NCBI RefSeq assembly: GCF_005887115.1
Contig: NZ_PNCJ01000017.1
Coordinates: 357,340 to 421,339 of the forward strand
Direction of reading: 5' to 3'
Length of the DNA stretch: 64,000 bases
Origin: Pseudoalteromonas rubra
Lineage (GTDB): Bacteria > Pseudomonadota > Gammaproteobacteria > Enterobacterales > Alteromonadaceae
Under the pieces are notes generated by a model. That model was not told where the DNA came from. It saw only the letters and a program-made list of their open reading frames with translations, and did no database searches. Position numbers and translations under genes: made by a program. This document shows, piece by piece, positions 46,305-56,358 of the stretch; positions within the stretch are counted from its first letter, which is position 1, and the number at the start of each line of letters is the position of its first letter.

Positions 46305-47774
46305 ATGTTAAGAATTGCAAAAGAAGCCCTTACCTTTGACGACGTACTTTTAGTACCCGCTCATTCGACTGTTCTACCACACACTGCGAACTTAAAAACC
46401 CGCCTGACCCGTGGTATTGAACTTAATTTGCCATTAGTTTCTGCCTCTATGGATACAGTCACTGAAGCACGCCTTGCAATTGCACTTGCACAGGAAGGCG
46501 GCCTTGGATTCATCCATAAGAACATGACCATTGAAGAACAAGCGCGCAACGTACGTAAAGTAAAAGCGTACGAAGCAGGAATTGTCTCTTTTCCGGTTAC
46601 CGTCACCGCAGATAAAACCATTGCTGATACGTTAGCATTGGCTGAAGAAAACGGTTTCTCAGGCTTCCCTGTGGTCGGCGAGAACAACCTGCTGGAAGGT
46701 ATCATCACCAGCCGTGATATGCGCTTCGAAACTAAACTAGACAAGCCTGTGTCATCTGTGATGACGCAAAAAGCGGATCTGGTAACGGTAAAAGAGGGCG
46801 CATCACGCGAAGAGATCCTGGGTCTGATGCATGAGCACCGCATCGAGAAAATCTTAGTCGTTGATGATGCTTTCAAACTGAAAGGCATGATCACGGTTAA
46901 GGATTATCAAAAAGCACAGGAAAAACCAAACGCATGTAAAGACGAGCAAGGCCGTCTTCGTGTAGGTGCTGCTGTGGGTGTGGGTGCAGGTACCGACGAG
47001 CGTATCGCTGCGCTGGTTGCTGCGGGCGTTGACGTACTACTTATTGATACTTCGCATGGTCACTCTCAGGGCGTTATTGATCGTGTTAAAGCAACCCGCG
47101 AAGCGTATCCGGACTTGCAAATTGTTGCGGGTAATGTGGCCACAGCTGAAGGTGCAGTAGCACTGGCTGACGCGGGTGTGGATGCGGTTAAAGTGGGTAT
47201 TGGTCCTGGTTCTATCTGTACCACACGTATCGTAACTGGTTGTGGCGTGCCTCAAATTACGGCAATTTCAGATGCGGTTGATGGCCTGAAAGGGCGCGAC
47301 ATCCCAGTCATTGCTGACGGCGGTATTCGTTTCTCTGGTGACATCGTTAAAGCCCTGGTTGCAGGTGCATCTTGTGTGATGGTTGGTTCTATGCTGGCAG
47401 GTACTGAAGAAGCACCGGGTGAAGTTGAGTTGTATCAGGGTCGTTACTACAAGTCATACCGTGGTATGGGCTCACTGGGCGCGATGAACCAAAAAGAAGG
47501 GTCATCAGATCGTTACTTCCAAAAGAGCAATGCTGCTGAAAAACTGGTTCCGGAAGGCATTGAAGGCCGCGTGGCTTACAAAGGCCCAATCGCGACCATT
47601 ATCCACCAACAAGTGGGCGGGATCCGCAGTGCCATGGGCCTGACTGGATGCGGCACCATTTTGGAGCTGAACACTAAACCTCAGTTTGTTCGCGTGACTT
47701 CTGCGGGTATGGGTGAGTCGCACGTCCATGACGTACAGATCACCAAAGAGGCTCCAAACTACCGCATGGGCTAA
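46305..47774 (+). CDS. guaB: IMP dehydrogenase
   Basis: A 489-residue enzyme that oxidises IMP to XMP with NAD, the rate-limiting step of GMP synthesis. The TIM barrel is interrupted by two CBS motifs (about residues 95-205: [42 protein letters not shown]). The catalytic Cys lies in [13 protein letters not shown], and the flap has the [10 protein letters not shown] segment. ATG 46305 gives [16 protein letters not shown], the standard N terminus, over an upstream in-frame start at 46287. It is followed after 180 bp by guaA. Confidence 0.96.
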   Translation: MLRIAKEALTFDDVLLVPAHSTVLPHTANLKTRLTRGIELNLPLVSASMDTVTEARLAIALAQEGGLGFIHKNMTIEEQARNVRKVKAYEAGIVSFPVTVTADKTIADTLALAEENGFSGFPVVGENNLLEGIITSRDMRFETKLDKPVSSVMTQKADLVTVKEGASREEILGLMHEHRIEKILVVDDAFKLKGMITVKDYQKAQEKPNACKDEQGRLRVGAAVGVGAGTDERIAALVAAGVDVLLIDTSHGHSQGVIDRVKATREAYPDLQIVAGNVATAEGAVALADAGVDAVKVGIGPGSICTTRIVTGCGVPQITAISDAVDGLKGRDIPVIADGGIRFSGDIVKALVAGASCVMVGSMLAGTEEAPGEVELYQGRYYKSYRGMGSLGAMNQKEGSSDRYFQKSNAAEKLVPEGIEGRVAYKGPIATIIHQQVGGIRSAMGLTGCGTILELNTKPQFVRVTSAGMGESHVHDVQITKEAPNYRMG

Positions 47775-47792
47775 TCCCGGCGGGTAAAAAGT

Positions 47793-47812
47793 GGGCTGGC
47801 GGTTGCCGGCCC
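47793..47812 (+). terminator. GC-rich hairpin between guaB and guaA
   Basis: GGGCTGGC pairs with GCCGGCCC around a GGTT loop, followed by TTCTTAATTTT. It is a candidate partial terminator or attenuator inside the guaBA operon. Confidence 0.4.
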
Positions 47813-47954
47813 TTCTTAATTTTAGTGTCTGCTTTTATATGGCGGATACAAACAAATACAATGCGTTGGGCAGGCAAACTTGCCCGGTCATTTAGGTAAA
47901 GTACTTTTACTATGCTTTACTAGTTTTATCGCTTCCTAACAAACGAGATTATCA

Positions 47955-49529
47955 ATGAGCAAAGACATCCATGATTCCCGTATTTTGATCTTAGATTTTG
48001 GTTCTCAATACACTCAATTGATCGCCCGCCGGATCCGTGAGATCGGCGTTTACTGTGAGCTATGGGCCTGGGATGTAACCGAGGAGCAGATCCGCGAATT
48101 TAATCCGCAGGGTATTATTCTGTCAGGTGGTCCGGAGTCAACGACTTTAGAAGGCAGCCCGCGCGCACCTGAATATGTCTTCAATGCCGGTGTGCCTGTA
48201 CTTGGTATTTGTTACGGCATGCAAACCATGGCGTCACAGCTGGGTGGTAAAGTACACAGCTCAGATAAGAAAGAGTTTGGTTACGCGAAAGTAGAAAAAG
48301 TGGGTAACTGTGCCCTGTTTGAAGCGATTGAAGATCACATCGAAGATGGCATTGGCAAACTAGACGTGTGGATGAGTCACGGTGACAAGGTTATCGAGAT
48401 CCCAGAGCAGTTTATTACTTCTGCAAAAACAGAAACCTGTCCGCATGCAGCGATGTCTTGGGAAGAAAAGCGTTTCTATGGCGTGCAGTTCCACCCGGAA
48501 GTGACGCACACGCAACAAGGTCTGCGCCTGCTTGAGCGCTTTGCTACTGATATCTGTGGCTGTGAAAAACTGTGGACACCAAGCCAAATCATCGAAGATG
48601 CGGTTGCACGTATTAAAGAGCAGGTAGGTGACGACGAAGTGATCCTGGGCCTGTCGGGTGGGGTTGATTCATCTGTGGTTGCTATGTTGATCAACCGCGC
48701 TATCGGCGACAAGCTGACGTGTGTATTTGTAGACAATGGCCTGCTACGCCTTAACGAAGGCCAGCAGGTGATGGACATGTTCGGCGATAAGTTTGGCCTG
48801 AACATCATTAAAGTTGACGCAGAAGACCGTTTCCTGAATGCCCTTAAAGGCATTGATGACCCGGAAGACAAGCGTAAAGCAATTGGCCATACCTTCATTG
48901 AAGTATTCGACGAAGAAGCGGGCAAGCGTGTTAACGCCAAATGGCTGGCACAAGGCACTATCTACCCGGACGTGATTGAATCTGCGGCGTCAGCCACAGG
49001 TAAAGCACACGTGATCAAGTCTCACCACAATGTGGGTGGCTTGCCAGAAGATATGGAGCTGGGTCTGGTAGAGCCGCTGCGTGAGCTGTTTAAAGACGAA
49101 GTACGTAAGATTGGTCTGGAGTTAGGCCTGCCATACGACATGCTTTACCGTCACCCGTTCCCGGGTCCGGGTCTGGGTGTTCGTGTACTGGGTGAGATCA
49201 AGAAAGAATACTGCGACCTGCTACGTCGTGCCGATGCTATCTTCATCGAAGAATTGCACAAGGCTGATTTGTACCACAAAGTGTCTCAGGCTTTCACTGT
49301 GTTCCTGCCGGTACGTTCAGTGGGCGTGATGGGTGATGCGCGTAAGTACGACTGGGTTGTCTCACTACGCTGTGTAGAAACCATCGACTTTATGACGGCG
49401 CGCTGGTCACACCTGCCGTATGAGTTCCTGGGTCAGGTCTCAAACCGCATCATCAACGAAATCGACGGCATTTCTCGCGTGGTATATGACATCTCAGGTA
49501 AACCGCCTGCGACGATTGAGTGGGAATAA
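47955..49529 (+). CDS. guaA: GMP synthase (glutamine-hydrolysing)
   Basis: A 524-residue enzyme that aminates XMP to GMP. The N-terminal class I glutamine amidotransferase has nucleophile Cys in GICYGMQ and His/Glu in QFHPEVTHT. The ATP pyrophosphatase domain has the PP-loop LSGGVDSS (about residue 235), and the C-terminal dimerisation domain ends [10 protein letters not shown]. The length is standard. It follows guaB in the usual order and ends in a strong terminator. Confidence 0.97.
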   Translation: MSKDIHDSRILILDFGSQYTQLIARRIREIGVYCELWAWDVTEEQIREFNPQGIILSGGPESTTLEGSPRAPEYVFNAGVPVLGICYGMQTMASQLGGKVHSSDKKEFGYAKVEKVGNCALFEAIEDHIEDGIGKLDVWMSHGDKVIEIPEQFITSAKTETCPHAAMSWEEKRFYGVQFHPEVTHTQQGLRLLERFATDICGCEKLWTPSQIIEDAVARIKEQVGDDEVILGLSGGVDSSVVAMLINRAIGDKLTCVFVDNGLLRLNEGQQVMDMFGDKFGLNIIKVDAEDRFLNALKGIDDPEDKRKAIGHTFIEVFDEEAGKRVNAKWLAQGTIYPDVIESAASATGKAHVIKSHHNVGGLPEDMELGLVEPLRELFKDEVRKIGLELGLPYDMLYRHPFPGPGLGVRVLGEIKKEYCDLLRRADAIFIEELHKADLYHKVSQAFTVFLPVRSVGVMGDARKYDWVVSLRCVETIDFMTARWSHLPYEFLGQVSNRIINEIDGISRVVYDISGKPPATIEWE

Positions 49530-49560
49530 TCACGTATCAGGTAACCTGATATAGGTTAAG

Positions 49561-49594
49561 AAAAGGGCGAATAGGGTAACTATTCGCCCTTTTT
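49561..49594 (+). terminator. Rho-independent terminator after guaA
   Basis: AAAAGGGCGAATAG (49561-49574) pairs with CTATTCGCCCTTTT (49580-49593) around GGTAA. Two further short palindromes flank it: TATCAGG/CCTGATA (49535-49551) and TGCTGAT/ATCAGCA (49595-49611). Confidence 0.93.
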
Positions 49595-49636
49595 GCTGAT
49601 AAAATCAGCAAACGATCAGAAATGTGATATTTTTTC

Positions 49637-49664
49637 TTTACCTTTTCAATTAGCTCATTATAAT
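49637..49664 (+). promoter_or_regulatory. tRNA-Trp promoter
   Basis: TTTACC (49637-49642) and a perfect TATAAT (49659-49664) are 16 bp apart. GCG follows the -10, the GC-rich discriminator typical of stringently controlled stable-RNA genes. The tRNA starts 14 bp later. Confidence 0.7.
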
Positions 49665-49677
49665 GCGTCGACATTGC

Positions 49678-49754
49678 AGGGGCGTAGTTCCAATTGGTAG
49701 AACAGCGGTCTCCAAAACCGATGGTTGCGGGTTCGAGTCCTGCCGCCCCTGCCA
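49678..49754 (+). tRNA. tRNA-Trp (anticodon CCA)
   Basis: A full cloverleaf with encoded CCA. The acceptor stem AGGGGCG (49678-49684) pairs with CGCCCCT (49744-49750), the discriminator is G, and the anticodon CCA is at 49712-49714 in loop CTCCAAA. The D stem GTTC/GAAC and the T arm with GTTCGAGTCC are normal. The bottom pair of the anticodon stem is G-A (49705 and 49721) instead of a Watson-Crick pair. It stands alone, with guaA upstream and a HolD-like ORF downstream. I see no integrated element at its 3' end. Confidence 0.96.
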
Positions 49755-49861
49755 CTTCCTTCTTTATTTCCTGATAATTCCCATATTTAATACAATTCAG
49801 ATTGCAGTCATTGCGCGCATATTCTAGAATTCTCAGCATTTAATTTTCTCGGTGTTTTTAC

Positions 49862-50161
49862 ATGCATGCAGCTCAGGCTCAGTTACTTGGTGTAATGCCA
49901 CTTAAACTCAAACCGGCGTTTGACCCCAATCCACAGCCAGCCATGCCAGCCTCCGTGCCTGTTGAACATGAGCCGCTCTCGCTGAATGAGCAGCTGCAAC
50001 AGGATCTGTGCAGAGCCGCTAATGTCGGTGAGTTACGTGTCGTAAAAGGAGATGCTCTGCATTGGTCCCGTAACGGGCAGCAAGCACAGCTGATTATGCC
50101 GGATGCGCAGCTGACAGGTGAACAAAAACGCATCTTATGGCAGCAGATCTGGAGCGCGTAA
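49862..50161 (+). CDS. Short HolD-like protein (possible Pol III psi subunit)
   Basis: A 99-residue protein with low-complexity Pro-rich N-terminal part (KLKPAFDPNPQPAMPASVP), a middle with LHWSRNGQQAQLIMP and a C-terminal LWQQIWSA. I recognise no strong family motif. The position directly before rimI (stop at 50159-50161, rimI start at 50164) is that of holD in E. coli, and E. coli HolD also ends near ALWQQI, so this may be a reduced psi subunit of the DNA polymerase III clamp loader. The HolD identity is inferred from position and a short match only. That it is a gene at all is supported by tight spacing. Confidence 0.6.
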   Translation: MHAAQAQLLGVMPLKLKPAFDPNPQPAMPASVPVEHEPLSLNEQLQQDLCRAANVGELRVVKGDALHWSRNGQQAQLIMPDAQLTGEQKRILWQQIWSA

Positions 50162-50163
50162 TA

Positions 50164-50637
50164 ATGAATGTTGCTATCGTGTCGGATCATCTGGCCGCCA
50201 TACCACTACAACAGCTCATGGACATTGAGCAGGCCTGTCATAGTCACCCTTGGACCGTCAAGACGATGCAGTCGTGTTTAAGTGGTCGTTACTTTAATGC
50301 TGCTCTATATCTGGATGAGCACTTAGTGGGGTTTTATGTAGGTGAGCGCGCTGGGCCAGACTTTACACTGATGGATATTTGCATTGCTCCCGCTTTTCAG
50401 GGGCAGGGCCTGGCCTGGCAATTGCTGGCGCATTTCATAGAAAGGTGCGAGCAAGACAATGCCGAAAATATCTTTCTGGAAGTACGGGTAAGTAATAACG
50501 CGGCTATTGGCTTATACCATAAGGCAGGCTTCACGGAGATGGGGGTGCGAAAAAATTACTACCCGAGCGCACAAGGGAAAGAAGACGCAGTGCTGATGGG
50601 CAAAGTACTTTTTAATCCTGAACTGGCGGATCACTGA
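50164..50637 (+). CDS. rimI: Ribosomal protein S18-alanine N-acetyltransferase
   Basis: A 157-residue GNAT acetyltransferase. The acetyl-CoA loop is APAFQGQGLAWQLL (about residues 77-90), with EVRVSNNAAIGLYHKAGF and YYPSAQGKEDAVLMGKVL typical of RimI. RimI acetylates the N-terminal alanine of ribosomal protein S18. ATG 50164 is used rather than the in-frame start at 50137, which would overlap the preceding gene; TGGAG lies about nine bases upstream. Confidence 0.93.
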   Translation: MNVAIVSDHLAAIPLQQLMDIEQACHSHPWTVKTMQSCLSGRYFNAALYLDEHLVGFYVGERAGPDFTLMDICIAPAFQGQGLAWQLLAHFIERCEQDNAENIFLEVRVSNNAAIGLYHKAGFTEMGVRKNYYPSAQGKEDAVLMGKVLFNPELADH

Positions 50638-50659
50638 TTATCTTATGCACTGCACAAAA

Positions 50660-53323
50660 TCAGGCATGCTCTTGCTCAAGGGTATATCTGATGGCTTGTG
50701 TGAGTGTCAGCATTGCATATTCCCACTTTGTCGGATTGTCTTCGCGTAGACAAGTTTCCAGGTCGCCGGCAGCGTTATGAATATTAGTAAAGCCGAAACA
50801 TCCGGCACTGCCTTTCAGGCTATGCGCCAGTGCTCTGAGTGATTCCCATTCCTGAGCACCAAAAAGGTGTTCCAGTTGAGTCAGCTGGTCAGGCAGCTTT
50901 TCAACATAGTTGCGGCTGATCTGCAGGTATTTTTCACTTTGCAGCAGCGAGTTCCACTGCGAGCTTTTATCCTCTTCCAGCTCTAAATATTTAAGCAGTA
51001 CGGCCCCGAGTTTTTCACGGTCGATGGGTTTGGCGAGCGTGGCATCGCAACCTGCCGCCAGGTAGGTGTCTATATCATGCTTCATGACGTTAGCGGTCAG
51101 CGCAATAATTGGACCATCGTAGGCAGCATGCCGGAGCATTTCAGTGGCTTCCAGTCCACCCATAACAGGCATTTGCATGTCCATCAGGATGAGGTCGTAA
51201 TCATTCACCAGAGCCATTTCCACGGCCTGTGCGCCATTGCTGGCTATATCAGGTTTGAGCCCCCAGGCCCCTAATAAAAGCGTCAACAGCTCCTGATTAT
51301 CCGGGTTGTCTTCAGCAAGCAGGATGTCAGCCTCAAACTGAGTCTGCTCAAGTTGCAAGGTGGAGACCACATGATCATGTGTCAGTTGCGCTTCGTCTTC
51401 AATCCACGCGAAAGTGTTATCTGAATGGTTGGCTGCGATGGTAATGATAAATCTGCTGCCGACACCCTGCGCGCTTTCTACGCTGACATCACCACCGAGC
51501 AACTGCGCCAGGTTTTTGGAGATACAAAGCCCCAGGCCGGTGCCGCCAAAGCGCCGGGTAGTGGTAGAATCAGCCTGCTCAAACGGTTTGAATACCCGCG
51601 ACATTTCGCCCTGAGACATACCTATGCCGCTGTCTTTTACTTCAAACTCAAACTGGGCGGTATCTGAGCGATAGCGGGCATTGATCTCAATACTGCCCGT
51701 TTCGGTAAACTTCACTGCATTCGTGGCGATATTCAATAAAATCTGCTTAAGTCGGGTTTCATCGCTGAACAGTTGTTGTGGCAGTGGTAAGGCATAGTGC
51801 ATTGTAAAGTCGAGTTGTTTTTGCTCCGCCATGGGGGCAATGATGGACTCAACATCTTTAAGTAAGTGAAGTAACTCGATTGGATCTTGCTCAACAGCCA
51901 GCTTTTCGGCCTCGATCTTAGACAGATCCAGGATATTATTTATAAGCTCAAGCAGGTGGCGTGAGTTACGTAATATAGTATCCAGGTGTAGTGCTGAGTT
52001 AGTGGCATTGGGAGAATGCAGCATCTGCTCGGTGAAGCCCATGATAGCGGTCAAAGGCGTGCGGATCTCGTGACTCATATTCGCCAGGAAACGGCTTTTA
52101 AGTTGACTGGCCTGCTCAGCTTCTGCTATCGCGACCTCAAGCTGCTGGTTCATCTCTTCGAGTGCCCGGGTGCGGTTTTCAACTTTTTCTTCCAGATGTA
52201 ATTTATAGTCCTCGAGCTCCCCCTGGAAATCCCGGATCTGTTTGGTCATGTGATTAAAATCTTCAAACAGTATCCCGACTTCATCATCGTCATGTGCAGG
52301 TAAGGCAACAGAAAGATCACCATCCCCAACGCGATGACTGGCTTCGCCAAGCAGTTCGATGGGCGTCAGCAGCAGGTTTCTCACCACAATAAAAATCAAA
52401 ATCGGCAGGGTGATAACAGACAGTATGACGATCAAAGCCGTTGTCAGGCTGATAGCTTTACCCGACTGATATAGAATCGTTTTTGGGATGGTCGAAATAT
52501 AGTAATAGCCACCACTGAGCTGAGCGCTGTAAGTCATTCGGCGCAGGTTATCAATGGATGGCAATACCAGAGAATCCAGCTTTCCTTTATCAGCCAGGGT
52601 GTTGATCTGATCCATCTCTTCAACGCTCAAAAAACTTTGATTAAAATGACTGTCTGAGCTGAATAACACCTCGCCGGAGGCGGACACCAGCAAATTTAAC
52701 GTGTTGTCATAGGGGGCTTCGAGAATACTGCTGCTGATAATTGAAGGGGCTACCTGAACGATAATATAACCTTCTCGCTGAGGACGGTTGAGATTGAAAT
52801 CCACCCCATAGATTTGCTGTACAAAATACAGTTGCGTGCCGCCATTGTGTGACGCCTGCATAAACTGTTGTTGGCGTAAATTACTTTGCCTGACTTGGGC
52901 AAAAAAGGGATAAGATTGAGGCGCACGGTTGAGGTTGCTGGCATAGAAAGCATGACTCTCACCATGTTCATCAACCAGATTTATGCTAAGAATATCTGGA
53001 TAGGCTTCGGTGTAACTGGCAAACACATCCATGAGTGCCCCTAAGCGCTGGACTTTTTCCTGACTGGCTACTTCTGGCATGCTCAAAAAGTCACTGAGCA
53101 CCGGTGAAGTCGACAACAGCTTAGTGGTGGACTGATAGATCTCCATGTAGTTGAACATTTTTTGTTGTTGCTGTTCAACAAAGCGACTGACAATGAGTTT
53201 TGCCTGCTTTTGGGTAGAACTGGTGACGTTGGTAAGCGTAAAACCACCAAGCAATAGCAGTGGTAATATCACCAGAGGGGTAATATACCATAACAGCCTG
53301 ATACTCAGCTTACTTGTTTTCAT
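50660..53323 (-). CDS. Hybrid sensor kinase with receiver and Hpt domains (BarA-like layout)
   Basis: An 887-residue inner-membrane kinase. A helix near residues 8-28 and another near 295-325 bracket a large periplasmic Cache-like sensor region. Then follow HAMP (VRNLLLTPIELLGEASHRV), a coiled coil, HisKA with His418 in ANMSHEIRTPLT, an ATPase domain (NIATNAVKFTE, GTGLGLCISK), a receiver with Asp715 in LMDMQMPV and a C-terminal Hpt with His834 in AHSLKGSAG. It is a full phosphorelay in one chain, like BarA or ArcB, and should phosphorylate a separate regulator not present here. The signal is unknown. ATG 53323 has ACGG/GGAC just upstream; an upstream in-frame start at 53362 looks too far. Confidence 0.86.
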   Translation of the reverse strand: MKTSKLSIRLLWYITPLVILPLLLLGGFTLTNVTSSTQKQAKLIVSRFVEQQQQKMFNYMEIYQSTTKLLSTSPVLSDFLSMPEVASQEKVQRLGALMDVFASYTEAYPDILSINLVDEHGESHAFYASNLNRAPQSYPFFAQVRQSNLRQQQFMQASHNGGTQLYFVQQIYGVDFNLNRPQREGYIIVQVAPSIISSSILEAPYDNTLNLLVSASGEVLFSSDSHFNQSFLSVEEMDQINTLADKGKLDSLVLPSIDNLRRMTYSAQLSGGYYYISTIPKTILYQSGKAISLTTALIVILSVITLPILIFIVVRNLLLTPIELLGEASHRVGDGDLSVALPAHDDDEVGILFEDFNHMTKQIRDFQGELEDYKLHLEEKVENRTRALEEMNQQLEVAIAEAEQASQLKSRFLANMSHEIRTPLTAIMGFTEQMLHSPNATNSALHLDTILRNSRHLLELINNILDLSKIEAEKLAVEQDPIELLHLLKDVESIIAPMAEQKQLDFTMHYALPLPQQLFSDETRLKQILLNIATNAVKFTETGSIEINARYRSDTAQFEFEVKDSGIGMSQGEMSRVFKPFEQADSTTTRRFGGTGLGLCISKNLAQLLGGDVSVESAQGVGSRFIITIAANHSDNTFAWIEDEAQLTHDHVVSTLQLEQTQFEADILLAEDNPDNQELLTLLLGAWGLKPDIASNGAQAVEMALVNDYDLILMDMQMPVMGGLEATEMLRHAAYDGPIIALTANVMKHDIDTYLAAGCDATLAKPIDREKLGAVLLKYLELEEDKSSQWNSLLQSEKYLQISRNYVEKLPDQLTQLEHLFGAQEWESLRALAHSLKGSAGCFGFTNIHNAAGDLETCLREDNPTKWEYAMLTLTQAIRYTLEQEHA

Positions 53324-53512
53324 CCGTGTCCAATTCCATCTATCAACGCGGTGGAGAGCCACCCGAGTCTGACCACAAACCTGTCCAATTTAATCTGTTG
53401 TTGTGGGTCATGTTACCGATTTTTGCATCAAACGGCTATTGTATAATATAAATTAACTGAAGTTTATTTACCCAAATTAGGTGCCCGCAATCCTGTTGCG
53501 GGCACCTTGCGA

Positions 53513-54085
53513 TTAACTGTCTGCGCGGCTCATAAACTTAGATTCTGCCGTGTTAATTTTAATTTTATCACCCGTGGAAATATGCTCTGGTACCTGTACA
53601 ACCAAGCCTGTTGTCAGAGTAGCTGGTTTAGTTCGGGCACTGGCCGATGCGCCTTTGATCGATGGTGCTGTTTCTTCGATCACCAGTTCAACGCTTGAGG
53701 GCAAGTCCAATGAAACTGGCGTGCCTTCAACAACTACAATCAACAGGCCTTTGGTTTCCTCGTTGATGAACAGGACCTGTTCAGCGATTGAGTCTTTATG
53801 AATATGGTAAGGGGTATAATCCTCTTCATCCATAAACACATACTCTTCGCCATCTATATAAGAAAGCATAGCAGGACGGCGTGTCAAATCAGCCAGCTGC
53901 AGCATTTCTTCCGCCTTAAACGTTTCATCTACTTTACCGCTATTGACGACATCGTACATACGCATGCGGTACAAGCTGCCGCCAGCACGGCCTTGTGGTA
54001 CTGAGCGCTCAATGTCTCGGACGATCATAACGCGACCATTGTAATCAATCGCGGCGTGTTTTTTTATTTCACTGGCTTTAGGCAT
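53513..54085 (-). CDS. efpL: Elongation factor P-like protein EfpL (YeiP)
   Basis: A 190-residue three-domain EF-P paralogue, the same length as E. coli YeiP. It begins [19 protein letters not shown], has the domain I tip loop [12 protein letters not shown] with Arg in place of the modified Lys of EF-P, and a C-terminal [19 protein letters not shown] block. EfpL relieves ribosome stalling at proline-rich and some other sequences without the Lys modification. It is a single gene, 150 bp from the hybrid kinase start and 109 bp from the TPR lipoprotein. Confidence 0.92.
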   Translation of the reverse strand: MPKASEIKKHAAIDYNGRVMIVRDIERSVPQGRAGGSLYRMRMYDVVNSGKVDETFKAEEMLQLADLTRRPAMLSYIDGEEYVFMDEEDYTPYHIHKDSIAEQVLFINEETKGLLIVVVEGTPVSLDLPSSVELVIEETAPSIKGASASARTKPATLTTGLVVQVPEHISTGDKIKINTAESKFMSRADS

Positions 54086-54194
54086 AAAATGCTTCCTGTT
54101 AGTCTAAACTGAGCGAGAAGTTAGCATGAAGTCGGTATCTCGCCAAGTATTGTGTTCCCAATCGGCTTGCCCTGCAAAGGTACTGTGAATAAGA

Positions 54195-55532
54195 CTAAAG
54201 AGAGTAGAGGCTCGACATCGCCTGGTAATTCAGTCCAAAGTGCTTATTAAACCAGTTGTTGACATAGTCGTTATGCGGTGAAAGCTTGGCGCAGCGCAGA
54301 ACATTTTCCCCACTGGCAGCGGCCAGTTTATTTTCACAATAGCTTTGCAGCCAGGCTTGATCTAAGTCTGCTCTAAACTGGGTTCGTAACTCAGACAATT
54401 GCTTATCCAAACGTGAGCTGACGTCCAAAAAATGGGCTTTCTGAGGGGATAAATCGAGGTCAGGAAAATCGGCATAATGGCTTTGGGTGTAATGCACCTG
54501 ACTATCGTCGACCTTGTGCTCTATATGTTGTCCACCAACGTAACCCAGATACATCATGTCCAGACTAAAGTGTTCGGTAAACTCAGTCACGGGGTACTGA
54601 TATGTTTTTGCAACTTCAACATCCATTACCGTATCAGGTTCATTCGGATTGGGTTGTTCTTGTTTTAGTGTGTAGTGTTTTTGTCGATTTACCAGTTGAG
54701 TCTTGCGGGTGTGTTTGAAAGCGGCGTGAACTTTAAGTGTGAACGTTTCTGTACCTTGTGGGTGGTACCACAGACTATCTCTGAAAGCGTCATTCAACTG
54801 AGAGAGCGTTGTTTGCAGGCGCTGCTTTTGGGTGCTGGTATCGTGTACTTGTACTGAAAGTATCGGGTTAATACGGATCTCAGAGTACAGAGCTTTGTCG
54901 GTGACGCTATCATCGAGTTGGATCGTTAAGTTCCAGGCCTGACAATATTTTCGATAAAAGCGCTGCAGAAACAGGCGATCCCGGCCTTGAGCGGCTTTGA
55001 GCTTGTCACATTGGCGTACTGCGTTGGCCTGTAGCTGATCATGATAGTTTGCCAAGGTGTTGCTGAGTCTGGCATTAGCAATTAAAAATGCATAACGCAT
55101 TTCAAAGTAACGAAACTGATCCGGGTAGGCAGAATCAGATAGTTGCCGGGCTTCTTGTTTAAGCCAGGTGTTTGCATATCTGAGCTCTTCGCTTTGTGTA
55201 TCGGCCATGGGGCCGACAGGTTCGATATGCCAGCTGATCTGATTGCGTAGTAGCGCCTCAAGTTTAAGTGCTGCGCCGGTGTGATTGCCCGCTAAACGCA
55301 GCATACGTACATCTATAAGTCCACGATCGATGATTTTATTGCGCGCTAAAGTCAGCCCCTGACGTGCTTCAACATCTTGGGGATCTTCAGCCAGTGCTTG
55401 CTCATAGAACTCAGCTGACTGATCATACATACCAGCTTCGTACAACTCGTTGCCTTTCTGGACTAAACTGGAACAGCCCGAGAGCATCAGTGTACCGGCA
55501 ATTATGGCCGTAAACAGGTTACGTGTATTCAT
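54195..55532 (-). CDS. TPR-containing putative lipoprotein of unknown function
   Basis: A 445-residue protein with a lipobox (MLSGC, near residue 20) after MNTRNLFTAIIAGTL. TPR-like helices run about residues 25-75 (LYEAGMYDQSAEFYEQALAEDPQDVEARQGL). The rest is mixed, with no motif I recognise, and near the C terminus has an isolated CENKLAAASGENVLRCAKL pair of cysteines. The ATG at 55532 has AAGGAAGGAAC before it. A periplasmic or outer-membrane scaffold role is a guess from the domain content. The neighbours are efpL downstream and a small MscS-like gene upstream. Confidence 0.75.
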   Translation of the reverse strand: MNTRNLFTAIIAGTLMLSGCSSLVQKGNELYEAGMYDQSAEFYEQALAEDPQDVEARQGLTLARNKIIDRGLIDVRMLRLAGNHTGAALKLEALLRNQISWHIEPVGPMADTQSEELRYANTWLKQEARQLSDSAYPDQFRYFEMRYAFLIANARLSNTLANYHDQLQANAVRQCDKLKAAQGRDRLFLQRFYRKYCQAWNLTIQLDDSVTDKALYSEIRINPILSVQVHDTSTQKQRLQTTLSQLNDAFRDSLWYHPQGTETFTLKVHAAFKHTRKTQLVNRQKHYTLKQEQPNPNEPDTVMDVEVAKTYQYPVTEFTEHFSLDMMYLGYVGGQHIEHKVDDSQVHYTQSHYADFPDLDLSPQKAHFLDVSSRLDKQLSELRTQFRADLDQAWLQSYCENKLAAASGENVLRCAKLSPHNDYVNNWFNKHFGLNYQAMSSLYSL

Positions 55533-55734
55533 CGTTCCTTCCTTGCTCACTTTAAAAGTTATGGCTAACTATGTGACGCTAACCTCAGTGAAAAGAGTGC
55601 TCTGCTGCGATAAATGAAACATCTTTAATGCCGTTAGCGTCAGAGCTAATCCCTGAAATTGATCATAGCCTTACGCAAACGATCCCTATATATCATGCGT
55701 CATGTCACTAAGATATGACAACCGGTACCTACAA

Positions 55735-56301
55735 CTACTTTTTCGGGCCAAGTACCCGTCGTTCGGCAATGTGTTTTGGTTTAGTCGGTGCTTCGCTGAG
55801 TACCCAGACCGGGCGTGTGACAAACAGGTTATTGGGGTAGACGACCTTGTGTCCATCAACATGACGCAGTACCACATTCATCAGCCCCATTTCTACAATG
55901 CAGCCTTCAATGAAGTTCGCACCGTCAATGACTCTGACCCAGTTACCAAGCCGATAATCATTTTGTACAAACATGATCAGAAAAGCGGTCAGGTTGCTGA
56001 GTAAAGACCAGGCTGCAAACATCGCCACACCGAGCATCGCAAATAAAGAAGATCCTAATACCAGCAAGCCCCGCAATTCGATGCCCCAGAACACCAGCAA
56101 CAGACAGAGCAACACCGCACCAACCAAACCTTTTAACAGCAGTTCGGCACGTTGCTGACGATGCAAGTCAATTTTCCCCCGAGTGATCTTATGTAGCACT
56201 TTGATTGCCAACTTTAGTAGCAATGGAAACAGAAATATGAAAAGCAGGGTGACGATCAGTTTATACTCGGCGAGTAAAAATGTCGCAAGGGTCTCTGGCA
56301 T
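55735..56301 (-). CDS. Small MscS-family mechanosensitive channel
   Basis: A 188-residue membrane protein with about three helices (residues about 10-32, 52-75, 78-105). The last helix and beta domain match MscS: LVLGSSLFAMLGVAMFAAWSLLSNLTAFLIM and NDYRLGNWVRVIDGANFIEGCIVEMGLMNVVLRHVDGHKVVYPNNLF, each written here in parts as two adjacent blocks. The C terminus ends shortly after the beta domain, so the alpha-beta cytosolic cage of full MscS (286 residues in E. coli) is missing. It may be a minimal channel of the family. About 185 bp separate it from the TPR lipoprotein. Confidence 0.8.
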   Translation of the reverse strand: MPETLATFLLAEYKLIVTLLFIFLFPLLLKLAIKVLHKITRGKIDLHRQQRAELLLKGLVGAVLLCLLLVFWGIELRGLLVLGSSLFAMLGVAMFAAWSLLSNLTAFLIMFVQNDYRLGNWVRVIDGANFIEGCIVEMGLMNVVLRHVDGHKVVYPNNLFVTRPVWVLSEAPTKPKHIAERRVLGPKK

Positions 56302-56358
56302 GTGGTTTGCCCGTTTATGTGTAAATAAAACAAGATAATATCAGGGAAATTTGCCTGG

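Noticed and set aside
49537..49839. Minus-strand frame of 100 codons overlapping tRNA-Trp
   Set aside because: It is read through the antisense of the tRNA and the guaA terminator; the phrase AAGLEPATIGFGDRC is a well-known false protein produced by antisense tRNA genes.
49678..49861. Integrated element at the tRNA-Trp 3' end
   Set aside because: No integrase and no repeat of the tRNA 3' end is visible; the next genes are core (HolD-like, rimI).
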